This document shows, in pieces, positions 17,156 through 26,114 of a DNA stretch of 50,882 bases. The stretch is from Marinifilaceae bacterium (lineage in GTDB: Bacteria > Bacteroidota > Bacteroidia > Bacteroidales > Marinifilaceae): NCBI GenBank assembly GCA_017936285.1, contig JAGBFU010000049.1, positions 1 to 50,882 on the forward strand, written 5' to 3'. The stretch's first letter is position 1. Each line of letters starts with the position of its first letter. The notes under the pieces are model-generated. The model did not search any database, had not been told where the DNA came from, and saw nothing but the letters and a program-made list of their open reading frames with translations. The position numbers and the translations under genes were made by a program.

Positions 17156-18289
17156 TTAGAATCTCTTCATTGTGCCACGGAATGCCTCAAGGAATCTGTC
17201 GCACTCCTCGCGTGTGATTGTCAATGCCGGCAACAGACGCAAAGTATGTGTTCCTGCCATTCCGGTCAATACCCGGTACTCATTCAAAAGCACGCTTCTG
17301 AATTCACTCTGCGGCATTGGCAAATCGATACCAATCATCAATCCGCGTCCTCGCATCTCAACAATACGACTCTCCTTACTCAACTCGCTCATTAGATATG
17401 CTCCCTGTTCAGCAGCATTCTGTACCAGATTCTGGCTATTCATAACCTCCAAGACTGCCAATGCTGCAGCACAAGCCAAATGACTTCCGCCAAATGTTGT
17501 TCCAAGCATACCCTTTTTAGCCTCAATCTCGGGCTTAATCAATACTCCTGCCATTGGGAAACCATTACCAATTCCCTTAGCCATAGTAATCATATCTGGC
17601 TTAACTCCGCTCTGTTGGTGAGCAAAGAACAATCCGGTTCTGCCATATCCTGACTGAATCTCATCAAGGATAAGCATAGTTCCGGTTTCGTTGCACAACT
17701 CGCGCATCTTCAAAAGGTAATCATCATTTGGTACCTGAATACCACCAACTCCCTGAATACCCTCAATAAGCACAGCAGCATAACACTCCTTTCTCAACTC
17801 CTCCTCCAAAACAGCAACATCATTCATAGGGATAAATGTTACCTTCTGAGTTTTATTTACAGGAGCCTGAATTTTAGGATTATCGGTTGCAGCTACAGCC
17901 TGGCTGGTACGTCCGTGGAAAGCCGATTTCATAACCAGTACAGCATCGCGTCCGGTCTCGAACGAGGCGAGTTTCATGGCATTTTCATTGGCCTCCGCAC
18001 CGCTATTGCACAGAAACAACTTATAATCGGGATAACCCGCTGTTTTGCACAGCAACTCAGCCAGTTCCACCTGCAATGGATTCTTTACTGCATTCGAATA
18101 GAAGCCTATCTTATTCAACTGCTCTGAAATTCTCTTCACATAGTGGGGATGAGAGTGACCGATAGAGATAACCGCATGGCCACCATAAAAATCGAAATAC
18201 TCTGTACCATTTGCATCCCACAACAGCGAGCCCTGAGCCTTTACCGGCTCTACATCCAACAATCCGTAAACTTCAAACAGATTTGACAT
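17156..18289 (-). CDS. argD: Acylornithine aminotransferase
   Basis: ArgD is a class III PLP aminotransferase that converts N-acylglutamate semialdehyde to N-acylornithine. The 377-residue protein has FLCNSGAEANENAMK near 90-105, LILDEIQSGYGRTG near 200 with the PLP-contacting Asp, and MAKGIGNGFPMAGV near 235 with the Schiff-base Lys. It sits ten bases from its neighbours on both sides in the operon. Confidence 0.94.
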   Translation of the reverse strand: MSNLFEVYGLLDVEPVKAQGSLLWDANGTEYFDFYGGHAVISIGHSHPHYVKRISEQLNKIGFYSNAVKNPLQVELAELLCKTAGYPDYKLFLCNSGAEANENAMKLASFETGRDAVLVMKSAFHGRTSQAVAATDNPKIQAPVNKTQKVTFIPMNDVAVLEEELRKECYAAVLIEGIQGVGGIQVPNDDYLLKMRELCNETGTMLILDEIQSGYGRTGLFFAHQQSGVKPDMITMAKGIGNGFPMAGVLIKPEIEAKKGMLGTTFGGSHLACAAALAVLEVMNSQNLVQNAAEQGAYLMSELSKESRIVEMRGRGLMIGIDLPMPQSEFRSVLLNEYRVLTGMAGTHTLRLLPALTITREECDRFLEAFRGTMKRF

Positions 18290-18299
18290 ACCTATATAA

Positions 18300-19262
18300 T
18301 TAGAAGTAGTTAGCTTTTAACATTAATCCGCAACACTCATCCAGACCGCACATAAGATTCATATTCTGCACAGCCTGGCCCGATGCTCCCTTCAGCAAAT
18401 TATCAATAGTTGATGTAATAAGCAATTTATCTCCCTCCTTAGCCAGATGTATATAGCAGAAGTTGGTATTTACAACCTGCTTCATATATATTGCCTTATC
18501 ACTCACGCAGACAAACGGGTGATTTGCATAATATTTCTTATACAACTCCTTAATCTCATCGAGCGATGCCTCGGTTCTTACAACTATATCTGAGAATATT
18601 CCACGGCTATGACATCCGCGCACAGGCACGAAAGCAATATCCGGCACTACAGCACCTCCGCTCTTTGCAAGAGTCTCACCAATCTCTGCCAAGTGCTGGT
18701 GTGTAAATATCTTGTAGTTTGACAAATTCGCGGTACGATTACTGAAGTGTGTGTCGGTAGTAGGCTTCTGGCCTGCACCTGTTGAACCTGTAATTCCGAC
18801 AACAGTCACCTGCTCAGGAGCTAACCCTGCAGCAACCAATGGCAATAATCCCAACTCAATCGATGTTGCAAAACATCCCGGGTTTGCAATATGTTTTGCT
18901 TTTTTAATCTCCTCACGGCTAACCTCTGGCAAACCATACACAAAATCGCCTGCATCTTTTGCCAGGCGGAAGTCATTACCCAAATCAATAATCTTCACCT
19001 CCTCGGGAATAGAGTGACCCTCAAGATATGCCTGCGACACTCCATGTCCCATACACAAAAAGAGTATATCAATATCATTGAAATCAATCTCGGAGAAGTG
19101 CAAATCACACCACAAAAGATCGGCATGCACCGAAGAGACGTGCTCACCTGCATGGCTCTCACTGGCAATGTAGCGAATCTCAGCCTCAGGATGACATAAC
19201 AACAAACGGGTCAACTCACCGGCTGTATAACCTGCTCCTCCTGCGATACCTATCTTTACCAT
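18300..19262 (-). CDS. argC: N-acyl-gamma-glutamyl-phosphate reductase
   Basis: ArgC reduces the acylglutamyl phosphate made by ArgB, using NADPH. The 320-residue protein has the Rossmann start GIAGGAGYTAGEL, the catalytic ANPGCFAT near 147-154, GSTGAGQKP near 180, and the GxxCxRGI-type segment (VRGCHSRGIF) near 230. Its first codons overlap the end of argG by seven bases, which points to translational coupling. Confidence 0.95.
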   Translation of the reverse strand: MVKIGIAGGAGYTAGELTRLLLCHPEAEIRYIASESHAGEHVSSVHADLLWCDLHFSEIDFNDIDILFLCMGHGVSQAYLEGHSIPEEVKIIDLGNDFRLAKDAGDFVYGLPEVSREEIKKAKHIANPGCFATSIELGLLPLVAAGLAPEQVTVVGITGSTGAGQKPTTDTHFSNRTANLSNYKIFTHQHLAEIGETLAKSGGAVVPDIAFVPVRGCHSRGIFSDIVVRTEASLDEIKELYKKYYANHPFVCVSDKAIYMKQVVNTNFCYIHLAKEGDKLLITSTIDNLLKGASGQAVQNMNLMCGLDECCGLMLKANYF

Positions 19263-20455
19263 AGATTCTTCTCCTCCTTATTAACTGCATTATATATCTT
19301 CAAAGGCATTCCATAGATATTGGTAAAGCCCTTTACATCATCGGCACTCCATGCACTGTTCTTCTCTCCATACTGAGCGAAATCAGAACTCATCAAATCA
19401 TGCTCAGACTCAATTCCAACCAAATCAAAGTGGTATGGAGACAATCTGATTACAACCTTACCGCTTACATTGCGCTGGCTGCTATCAAGGAACTTCTCTA
19501 TATCACGCATTACCGGCTCCTGATACATAGACTCGTGCATAAACATTCCGTACCATGTACCCATCTGGTCTTTCCAGTACTGCTGCCACTTTGTCAAAGT
19601 ATGTTTCTCCAGCAACTCGTGACTCTTGATAATCAACATTGGAGCAGCGGCCTCGAATGCTACACGACCCTTAATTCCGATAATAGTATCACCAACGTGA
19701 GTATCACGACCAATTGCCCATGCAGCACCTATCTCCTCAATCTTCTGGATAGCCTTAACTCCGCACATAGCCTCGCCATTCACTGAACAGATCTCTCCAT
19801 TCTTATAACCAAGCTCAAGCAACTCCTCGCCCTCATTCTTAAGCTGAGAAGGGAATGCAGAACCCGGAATATTTGTCAATGAGCACAAAGTCTCCTTTCC
19901 GCCAACAGAGGTTCCCCACAAACCCTTATTGATTGAGTATTCCATCTTCTTCCAATCAGAATCTACTCCATGCTGTTTCAAATAGTCAATCTCGTACTCA
20001 CGTGAAAGTCCCATATCGCGGGTTGGGGTAATAATCTTGATATCCGGAGCTACAACCTGGAAAGTCAAATCGAAACGAACCTGGTCATTTCCCGCAGCTG
20101 TACTACCATGAGCAATTGCACTTGCTCCGATACTTCTTGCATAGTTGATGATAGCCAATGCCTGGAATGTTCGCTCAGAACTTACTGAGATTGGATATGT
20201 CTTGTTTCTCAAAACATTTCCAAACACCATATACTTGATACACTTGTCATAATACTCCTGTGAAACATCAAGATTTGCATGGCTCTTTGCTCCCAAAGCG
20301 TAAGCCTTCTCCTCAACGGCCTTAAGCTCCTCCTCGCTGAAGCCACCAGTATTTGCCAATGCTGTATGCACCTCCATGTGCAACTCCTCACTCAAATATT
20401 TTACACAGAACGATGTATCCAAACCACCGCTATATGCCAATACAACTTTTTCCAT
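19256..20455 (-). CDS. argG: Argininosuccinate synthase
   Basis: ArgG joins citrulline and aspartate with ATP. The 399-residue protein begins with the PP-loop VVLAYSGGLDTSF at 4-16 and has AHGSTAAGNDQVRF near 117-130, the ATP/citrulline-binding signature, and GRDTHVGDTIIGIKGR near 250. It is the second gene of the operon, 26 bases after the GNAT gene. The citrulline supplier (transcarbamylase) is not in this window. Confidence 0.96.
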   Translation of the reverse strand: MEKVVLAYSGGLDTSFCVKYLSEELHMEVHTALANTGGFSEEELKAVEEKAYALGAKSHANLDVSQEYYDKCIKYMVFGNVLRNKTYPISVSSERTFQALAIINYARSIGASAIAHGSTAAGNDQVRFDLTFQVVAPDIKIITPTRDMGLSREYEIDYLKQHGVDSDWKKMEYSINKGLWGTSVGGKETLCSLTNIPGSAFPSQLKNEGEELLELGYKNGEICSVNGEAMCGVKAIQKIEEIGAAWAIGRDTHVGDTIIGIKGRVAFEAAAPMLIIKSHELLEKHTLTKWQQYWKDQMGTWYGMFMHESMYQEPVMRDIEKFLDSSQRNVSGKVVIRLSPYHFDLVGIESEHDLMSSDFAQYGEKNSAWSADDVKGFTNIYGMPLKIYNAVNKEEKNLW

Positions 20456-20481
20456 GATTATATTATTCTGTTTAAATTTTA

Positions 20482-21102
20482 TTACTTACTTGTCTTTTTA
20501 AAGAGTTTTGACCAAATATGAGCCTTTGGCGCACTTCTCTCTACCTCTGCTTCGGCTGCTTCGTGCTTTGCCACCTCTTCCGGGTCATACAACATTCCGG
20601 TACACAAACACTTAGTCATATTGGTACGTTGCAGAATATCGTAGTTCACACATCCCTGACAACCTTTCCAGAACTCCTCATCATCGGTCAGCTTTGCAAA
20701 AGTTACAGGAACATAACCCAACTCTGTATTGATTCTCATCACTGCCTCGCCCGTAGTCAATCCAAAAATCTTGGCATTCGGGAATCTTTTGCGTGACAAC
20801 TCGAAAGCTGCCTGTTTGATACGCTTGGCAACTCCATAACCGCGATACTCAGGTTTCACTATCAAGCCTGAATTGGCAACAAACTTCTCGTGTCCCCACG
20901 ACTCAATATAGCAGAAGCCTACAAAAACATCGCCATTTACTGCTATGATAGCCTTGCCCTGCATAATCTTATCGGCAATATACTCGTCTGTACGGCGTGA
21001 AATACCTGTTCCACGAGCAGCAGCCGCAGCTGCAATTGTGTCATTAATTTCAGAAACAAAGGGCAGATGCTCCTTTGTTGCAACCATAACATCAATCTTC
21101 AT
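20482..21102 (-). CDS. GNAT acetyltransferase, probable first enzyme of the arginine pathway
   Basis: The 206-residue protein has a GNAT fold at about 5-150, with IVKPEYRGYGVAKRIKQ near 82-98 as the acyl-CoA-binding A motif. As the first gene of an arginine operon without argA or argJ, it is the natural candidate for N-acyl-glutamate synthase; that role is inferred from position. After the GNAT core comes a cysteine cluster near 148-172 (CQGC then, after a loop, CLC), a possible metal-binding hook, and then a charged tail. Whether it uses acetyl- or succinyl-CoA cannot be told. The promoter and a cluster of operator-like motifs lie directly upstream. Confidence 0.75.
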   Translation of the reverse strand: MKIDVMVATKEHLPFVSEINDTIAAAAAARGTGISRRTDEYIADKIMQGKAIIAVNGDVFVGFCYIESWGHEKFVANSGLIVKPEYRGYGVAKRIKQAAFELSRKRFPNAKIFGLTTGEAVMRINTELGYVPVTFAKLTDDEEFWKGCQGCVNYDILQRTNMTKCLCTGMLYDPEEVAKHEAAEAEVERSAPKAHIWSKLFKKTSK

Positions 21103-21157
21103 CTCTCAACTAACCTATAAAAGTTAATGTTTAAAAAAGTATTACGAAATCGGACTG

Positions 21158-21165
21158 CAAAGTTA
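21158..21165 (-). promoter_or_regulatory. -7 box TAACTTTG of the arginine operon
   Basis: This is an exact TAnnTTTG box on the minus strand 55 bases before the first ATG of the operon. Its first three bases are shared with the palindrome TTATGCATAA (21163-21172), so a protein bound there would block the promoter. Confidence 0.65.
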
Positions 21166-21291
21166 TGCATAAAATAGATGACTACGCCCCATTTTATGCA
21201 GAATTTTGGGTTAAAAAGTCCCTTTATACCCCCTTTATGCCAACTTTATGAGGCGATTATGCAATAAAATCCAAATCCTGCATAAATATGC
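21163..21291. promoter_or_regulatory. Cluster of TTATGCA/TGCATAA motifs, candidate ArgR operators
   Basis: Within 130 bases the motif occurs at 21163 (palindromic TTATGCATAA), 21193 (TTTATGCA), 21234 (TTTATGC), 21257 (TTATGCA) and 21279 (TGCATAAATATGC). TGCATAAAAT (21166-21175) and ATTTTATGCA (21191-21200) form a perfect 10-bp inverted repeat 15 bases apart. The motif resembles ArgR half-sites (TGnATAA/TTATnCA). The cluster lies between the arg operon and the divergent GIN-domain gene and may control both. Confidence 0.5.
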
Positions 21292-21348
21292 TATTTTTAT
21301 TCTGAACATTTTACCCCTACCAATCGTACAAACCGAAAAAAGAAAAAT

Positions 21349-21897
21349 ATGAAGATTGTATATCGAATAACAATGCACCTGGCACTCTTTCTGCTTCTCT
21401 CCTTCATTGCTCAATTTGCAGCGGGAGGCAAGCAGCAAACAAAAAGAGTTATTAAGGGCAATGGCTACACCCTGACACAAAGCCGCAACAGCGAACCATT
21501 TACAAAAGTAGAGGTGAGCGGCAACATAACACTCTTTATTGCTCAGGGAGAGCCCTTGCCCATAAAGATTACTGCCGACGATAATCTGTTTCCCTACATC
21601 ATAACCGATGTCAAAGATGGTACACTATACATTCACTTTGACGATTCTGTGGAGTTGACACACGCTAAAGGTACCTCTGTTCAGATTGCAATACCAACGG
21701 TCGAATACATAGGGGCCGATATGGGAGCAAAGGTTGTGAGCGCCAACGAACTTAACGCAAAAATTTTGAAGATAAACGCATTAAACAATGCAGAAATTAA
21801 AATCAAAGGGGAGGTTGATACCCTATATAGACACTCCGGGTCAGGCGGAATTCTGAATTACAAAAAAATAGTTGCACAACATAGCGAAGATTATTAA
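21349..21897 (+). CDS. Secreted GIN-domain (DUF2807) protein
   Basis: The 182-residue protein has a signal peptide (about 1-26). The single following domain matches the head GIN family of small right-handed beta-helix proteins, with EPFTKVEVSGNITLFIAQG near 48-66, ADDNLFPYIITDVKDGTLYI near 75-95 and short beta-turn repeats after that. Such proteins are periplasmic or surface located in Bacteroidota and have no known enzymatic activity. It is somewhat shorter than common family members (about 210-240). It is divergent from the arg operon and shares that operon's regulatory gap. Confidence 0.75.
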   Translation: MKIVYRITMHLALFLLLSFIAQFAAGGKQQTKRVIKGNGYTLTQSRNSEPFTKVEVSGNITLFIAQGEPLPIKITADDNLFPYIITDVKDGTLYIHFDDSVELTHAKGTSVQIAIPTVEYIGADMGAKVVSANELNAKILKINALNNAEIKIKGEVDTLYRHSGSGGILNYKKIVAQHSEDY

Positions 21898-21909
21898 ATA
21901 TTATGTAAA

Positions 21910-21958
21910 TTGCATCCACTAAAAACGGAGCACAAAGGGCTCTAAATAAAGGATGCAA
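21910..21958 (+). promoter_or_regulatory. Nested hairpin covering the start of the HHH/beta-barrel gene
   Basis: TTGCATCC (21910-21917) pairs exactly with GGATGCAA (21951-21958), and GAGC (21928-21931) pairs with GCTC (21939-21942) inside it. The right outer arm contains ATG 21953, and the second candidate ATG (21959) follows at once. The fold would hide the translation start. Confidence 0.4.
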
Positions 21959-23959
21959 ATGAATAGAATAATAACCTTTACGATATCACTGGCACTGCTT
22001 TTATCAGCACCAAAGCTATATGCACAAGTAGTAAATCAAACAGAAGGAGATTCTGAAGCAGAGTGGGAACGACTGGCTGACGAACTTCTGGAAGAGGGCG
22101 ACGAAACCGATTATGAGAGCTGGTGGCAACGGCTTGAAGAGACAAAACTGAATCCTTTGAATCTTAACACTGTAGGATTCGACTCACTGAAGATGCTCGG
22201 ACTTCTCTCTGAGCGGCAGATTGAGAACATTCTGCAGTTTCGCAAGGACTACGGAGGGTTTATGAACATAAACGAGTTACTCCTGGTAAACGGAATAGGA
22301 CTGAAGCAGTTGGGAGCATTACGACCGCTTCTATACGTCGATTCTCCGGAATACAGACAACGTATCGAGGCTATCAAAAAGGGGAGCAAACACGAGACAC
22401 TCTTCAAAATGAGCGGTAATCTGCCCCAGAACGACTATCTGCGCAACAACCGCTACCCCGGCGCTCCATTCTCGACCATGCTGAAGTACAAGGCCTCGCT
22501 CCATAAAAGGTGGAGCATATCACTTGTTGCCGAGAGCGATGCAGGAGAAAAGTTCTTTACAAACTCACAACGCGGTGGTTTTGACTTCTACTCGGGTCAT
22601 ATCGGCCATAAATCCGACAGGGTCATATCTCAATGGGTATTGGGCGACTTTAGAATGCAGTGGGGCCAAGGCCTGGTTCTATGGCAAGGTTTCACATCGG
22701 GCGGTTCATCGGGAATTTCAGGTATCGAAAAGAGTGCCGGAGGTATCGCCCCATATACCTCTGCAACCGAATATGACTTCTTTCGAGGCGGAGCCATAGC
22801 TATCCAGGCAGCCAAAAACCTCTCGTTTCAACTCTTCGCCTCATATAACAAAATCGACGGCAAGATTATTACCGACACGATTGGCGACGAAGAGGACTAC
22901 ACCTCATCGGTCTATGAAACAGGTTACCACAGAACAACTGTCGAGCGTGCGGGGAAGCGTCAACTGGGCGAGTTAGCATTTGGAGGTGCAGCAATATATA
23001 ACTCTTCTGTAGCGAGGCTTCAACTTCACTATCTACACTACAATTTGAACCCATATCTGGCCCGTGGACAACAGAAATATCAACAATACAACGACACATA
23101 CAGAGACAAAGACGTTTTTGGATTCTCATGGAAAACCTCGATTAAAGGAGCTCTCTTTTTTGGAGAGTTGGCAATCAATGAAAGGGGAGCAACTGCTTTG
23201 GTTACAGGATTAAGACACAACTTCAAACCCTTGAATATCGGAGTGTTGTACCACCGCTATGACAAGAGATATAGCGGTAGTTACGGTGCCGGATATGGGG
23301 CATACAGCAACACATCAAACGAGGAGGGTGTTACGTTGGCTATCGAGGCATCACCATCAAAGCAGTGGCAGATGCGTATGGCAGCAGACTACTACCACTA
23401 CTTCTCTGCCCGCTACAATGCAGAACTCCCGCACAACGGCTTCAAGGCATCGGGCGAGATTATCAATAACAGAGTCAGATGGCAAAACCAACTCTCGGTA
23501 AAATTCACCGCAAAACCCGACCAGGTGGCTCCAAAATTCAAATCACGCAGAAATACTTTGTCAACCAAACTGCAAAGTTCATTCAAAATTGACAAGCGGT
23601 TTGAGGTAAGAGCGCGGGGACAGTTCACCTACACAAACAAAAACCAGCATAAAGAGTATGGTTATATGGTTAGTGCCGACGGTATCATCACGCTATCCGA
23701 CAAATTTAAAACACAAGTAAGAGTTGCATACCACAACACAGACTCATACTACTCACGCATATATCTCTACGAGAACAACGTATTGTATGGCTACTACACT
23801 CCATCATTCCAGGGCGAGGGATGGCGCACATATATAAATCTTAACTATAAGGCATTCAAGGGTTTTACCATCTACGCCAAAGCGGGTGTATCCATACGTC
23901 CTGAAATGGCCCAAACCAAATATGGAGATATTATAGGCCAGATTCGCTATACTTTCTGA
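21953..23959 (+). CDS. Helix-hairpin-helix protein with C-terminal outer-membrane barrel
   Basis: The 668-residue protein has a signal peptide (about 3-24, ending LYAQ). A charged segment rich in Glu/Trp comes next, and then two ComEA-type helix-hairpin-helix units at about 60-125 (LNPLNLNTVGFDSL, then INELLLVNGIG). The remaining 530 residues are made of alternating aromatic/polar strands ending in a terminal Phe (IGQIRYTF), as in an outer-membrane beta-barrel. The combination is common in Bacteroidales. Its role is unknown; the HHH units hint at DNA contact at the cell surface, which is speculation. ATG 21959 is an equally good start. Confidence 0.78.
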   Translation: MQMNRIITFTISLALLLSAPKLYAQVVNQTEGDSEAEWERLADELLEEGDETDYESWWQRLEETKLNPLNLNTVGFDSLKMLGLLSERQIENILQFRKDYGGFMNINELLLVNGIGLKQLGALRPLLYVDSPEYRQRIEAIKKGSKHETLFKMSGNLPQNDYLRNNRYPGAPFSTMLKYKASLHKRWSISLVAESDAGEKFFTNSQRGGFDFYSGHIGHKSDRVISQWVLGDFRMQWGQGLVLWQGFTSGGSSGISGIEKSAGGIAPYTSATEYDFFRGGAIAIQAAKNLSFQLFASYNKIDGKIITDTIGDEEDYTSSVYETGYHRTTVERAGKRQLGELAFGGAAIYNSSVARLQLHYLHYNLNPYLARGQQKYQQYNDTYRDKDVFGFSWKTSIKGALFFGELAINERGATALVTGLRHNFKPLNIGVLYHRYDKRYSGSYGAGYGAYSNTSNEEGVTLAIEASPSKQWQMRMAADYYHYFSARYNAELPHNGFKASGEIINNRVRWQNQLSVKFTAKPDQVAPKFKSRRNTLSTKLQSSFKIDKRFEVRARGQFTYTNKNQHKEYGYMVSADGIITLSDKFKTQVRVAYHNTDSYYSRIYLYENNVLYGYYTPSFQGEGWRTYINLNYKAFKGFTIYAKAGVSIRPEMAQTKYGDIIGQIRYTF

Positions 23960-23968
23960 TTTTTTTTA

Positions 23969-23976
23969 TATTTTCG
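23969..23976 (+). promoter_or_regulatory. -7 box TATTTTCG of purE
   Basis: This is a one-mismatch TAnnTTTG box 30 bases before ATG 24006, right after the preceding stop codon. Confidence 0.55.
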
Positions 23977-24005
23977 CAAATTAGAAAAATCAGAAGTTGA
24001 AAAAT

Positions 24006-24512
24006 ATGACACCGAAAGTAAGTATCATTATGGGTAGTACGTCAGACCTTCCAATTATGGAAAAAGCGTGCAAGGTATTGAATGATTTTAAAATCCCATT
24101 CGAGGTGAATGCGCTTTCTGCACACAGAACACCTGCCGAAGTTGAGGAGTTTGCACATGGAGCTGCAGCTCGGGGGATTGAGGTTATAATTGCAGGAGCA
24201 GGCATGGCTGCACACTTAGCAGGAGTTATCGCAGCAATGACACCGCTTCCTGTTATCGGTGTACCCATCAAATCATCGTTCGAGGGTATGGATGCATTAC
24301 TTGCAATGGTACAGATGCCTCCGGGCATTCCTGTGGCGACTGTGGCTGTAAACGGAGCTATGAATGCCGGAATTTTGGCTGCACAAATATTAGCCACCGG
24401 AGATCAGACTCTTAAAGAAGAGATTGTTAGATTCAAAGAGGGGTTGAAGAAGAAAATCGTTGATGCCAACAAAGAGCTTTCAGAGATAAAATACGAGTAC
24501 AAGACTAATTAA
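24006..24512 (+). CDS. purE: N5-carboxyaminoimidazole ribonucleotide mutase
   Basis: PurE class I rearranges N5-CAIR to CAIR in purine synthesis. The 168-residue protein has IIMGSTSDLP near 8-17, SAHRTP near 41-46, the GAGMAAHLAGVIA loop near 68-80, and MPPGIPVATV near 107. The ATG at 24006 is chosen over the upstream TTG at 23997, which is nearer the expected transcription start. The purK partner is not adjacent. Confidence 0.95.
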   Translation: MTPKVSIIMGSTSDLPIMEKACKVLNDFKIPFEVNALSAHRTPAEVEEFAHGAAARGIEVIIAGAGMAAHLAGVIAAMTPLPVIGVPIKSSFEGMDALLAMVQMPPGIPVATVAVNGAMNAGILAAQILATGDQTLKEEIVRFKEGLKKKIVDANKELSEIKYEYKTN

Positions 24513-24544
24513 TTAAGGGTGTAGCATTTCTCCCCCAATTTAAT

Positions 24545-24552
24545 TATCTTTG
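24545..24552 (+). promoter_or_regulatory. -7 box TATCTTTG of hpt
   Basis: This is an exact TAnnTTTG box 19 bases before the hpt ATG, which gives a leader of only about 12-14 bases. Confidence 0.65.
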
Positions 24553-24571
24553 TGCCTCCAAATCAAGTGCA

Positions 24572-25117
24572 ATGGAAAGTATAACCCTACACGGTAAAAC
24601 ATTTAAGTTGCTTGCATCGCATAGCGAGCTATGTAAGGCTGTTGAGATATGTGCAGAGAAAATATCTGCAGATTTTCACTCCAAAGAGCCTCTCTTTATC
24701 AGCGTATTGAATGGCTCATTCATGTTTACGGCAGAACTCATGAAAAGAATTGATGTACCGAAATGCGAATTATGCTTCGTTAAGGTATCATCATACCAGG
24801 ATATGGAGTCAACAGGAATCATCTCGCATGTAATTGGCTTGAATCGTAACATTGAAGGTCGTGAGGTTGTCATTGTGGAGGACATGGTTGACTCCGGTTG
24901 CTCTATGTACAATTTGGTAAACAAATTCAAATCCGAGGGAGCAAAGAGTGTTAAGATTGCTTCTATGTTCTACAAGCCTGATGCTCTTAAATACCCGGTT
25001 GTTATAGACTATCCCGGTATGGCACTTGAGAATGATTTTGTAGTTGGATTCGGATTGGATTACAACGAATATGGCAGACAGTTGCCTGATCTGTATGTAT
25101 TGGATAACGACATTTAA
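24572..25117 (+). CDS. hpt: Hypoxanthine phosphoribosyltransferase
   Basis: Hpt salvages hypoxanthine and guanine with PRPP to IMP and GMP. The 181-residue protein shows LNGSFMF near 47-53, the KVSSYQDMESTG flexible loop near 71-82, and the PRPP-binding VVIVEDMVDSGCSM near 98-111, followed by DFVVGFGLDYNEYGRQLP. It is three bases before obgE, so the two are co-transcribed. Confidence 0.95.
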   Translation: MESITLHGKTFKLLASHSELCKAVEICAEKISADFHSKEPLFISVLNGSFMFTAELMKRIDVPKCELCFVKVSSYQDMESTGIISHVIGLNRNIEGREVVIVEDMVDSGCSMYNLVNKFKSEGAKSVKIASMFYKPDALKYPVVIDYPGMALENDFVVGFGLDYNEYGRQLPDLYVLDNDI

Positions 25118-25120
25118 TTT

Positions 25121-26107
25121 ATGGCATCGACAAATTTTGTAGATTACGTAAAGATATATTGCAGGAGCGGAGCCGGAGGTGCCGGTTCTGCTCATTTGCA
25201 TAGAGATAACTGGACAGCCAAAGGTGGCCCCGATGGTGGTGACGGAGGACGAGGAGGACATATCTATATCCGCGGAAATCGCAACTTCTGGACTCTGATT
25301 CACCTGAAATACGCTCGTCACATCTTTGCCGGCGATGGAGAAAATGGCAGCAAATGCCGAAGCACCGGAGCCAATGGTGAAGACAAGATTATTGAGGTAC
25401 CATTGGGGACTGTAGCCCGTGATGCTGAGACCGGTGAGAAGATCTGCGAAGTTACCAAAGATGGCGAGACCGTTATCATGGTAAAAGGAGGTCGCGGAGG
25501 ATTGGGTAACTGGAACTTTAAATCTCCAACTCTTCAAACGCCCCGATTTGCCCAGCCTGGTGAACCTCGCGTTGAGAGAACTGTAATCCTAGAGTTGAAG
25601 GTGCTGGCAGATGTAGGCTTGGTAGGATTCCCCAATGCAGGTAAATCCACACTTCTCTCCGTAGTTTCTGCTGCAAAGCCCGAAATTGCCGACTATCCAT
25701 TTACAACCCTGGTTCCAAACTTAGGAATTGTAACCTATCGTGACAATCGATCATTTGTAATGGCAGATATTCCCGGAATTATCGAGGGAGCTCATGAGGG
25801 TAAGGGATTGGGACTGCGATTCCTGCGACACATTGAGAGGAACTCGGCTCTGCTATTCATGATTCCTGCTGACAGCAAAAATATAAAAGAGGAGTACGAA
25901 ATTCTGCTAAATGAGCTAAGACAATATAATCCGGAATTGCTTGACAAAAAGAGAATTTTGGCCGTTACCAAGAGCGACTTCCTGGATCGTGAACTTATTG
26001 AGGAGATTGAGCAGGATATGCCAAATATCCCGTATGTCTTTATCTCATCTGTTATGCAGACAGGTATTACAGAACTTAAAGACTTGATTTGGAATGCCCT
26101 AAATTAG
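25121..26107 (+). CDS. obgE: Obg family GTPase
   Basis: Obg binds the 50S subunit and links ribosome maturation to growth and the stringent response. The 328-residue protein has the Gly-rich Obg fold at 1-157 ([12 protein letters not shown] near 35-46). The G domain follows, with GFPNAGKST near 169-177, [16 protein letters not shown] near 215-230 and TKSD near 288. It ends right after the G domain, without the C-terminal OCT domain and shorter than many homologues. The Asp of the usual NKxD is kept, but the first residue is Thr (TKSD). Confidence 0.94.
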   Translation: MASTNFVDYVKIYCRSGAGGAGSAHLHRDNWTAKGGPDGGDGGRGGHIYIRGNRNFWTLIHLKYARHIFAGDGENGSKCRSTGANGEDKIIEVPLGTVARDAETGEKICEVTKDGETVIMVKGGRGGLGNWNFKSPTLQTPRFAQPGEPRVERTVILELKVLADVGLVGFPNAGKSTLLSVVSAAKPEIADYPFTTLVPNLGIVTYRDNRSFVMADIPGIIEGAHEGKGLGLRFLRHIERNSALLFMIPADSKNIKEEYEILLNELRQYNPELLDKKRILAVTKSDFLDRELIEEIEQDMPNIPYVFISSVMQTGITELKDLIWNALN

Positions 26108-26114
26108 ATTAATA

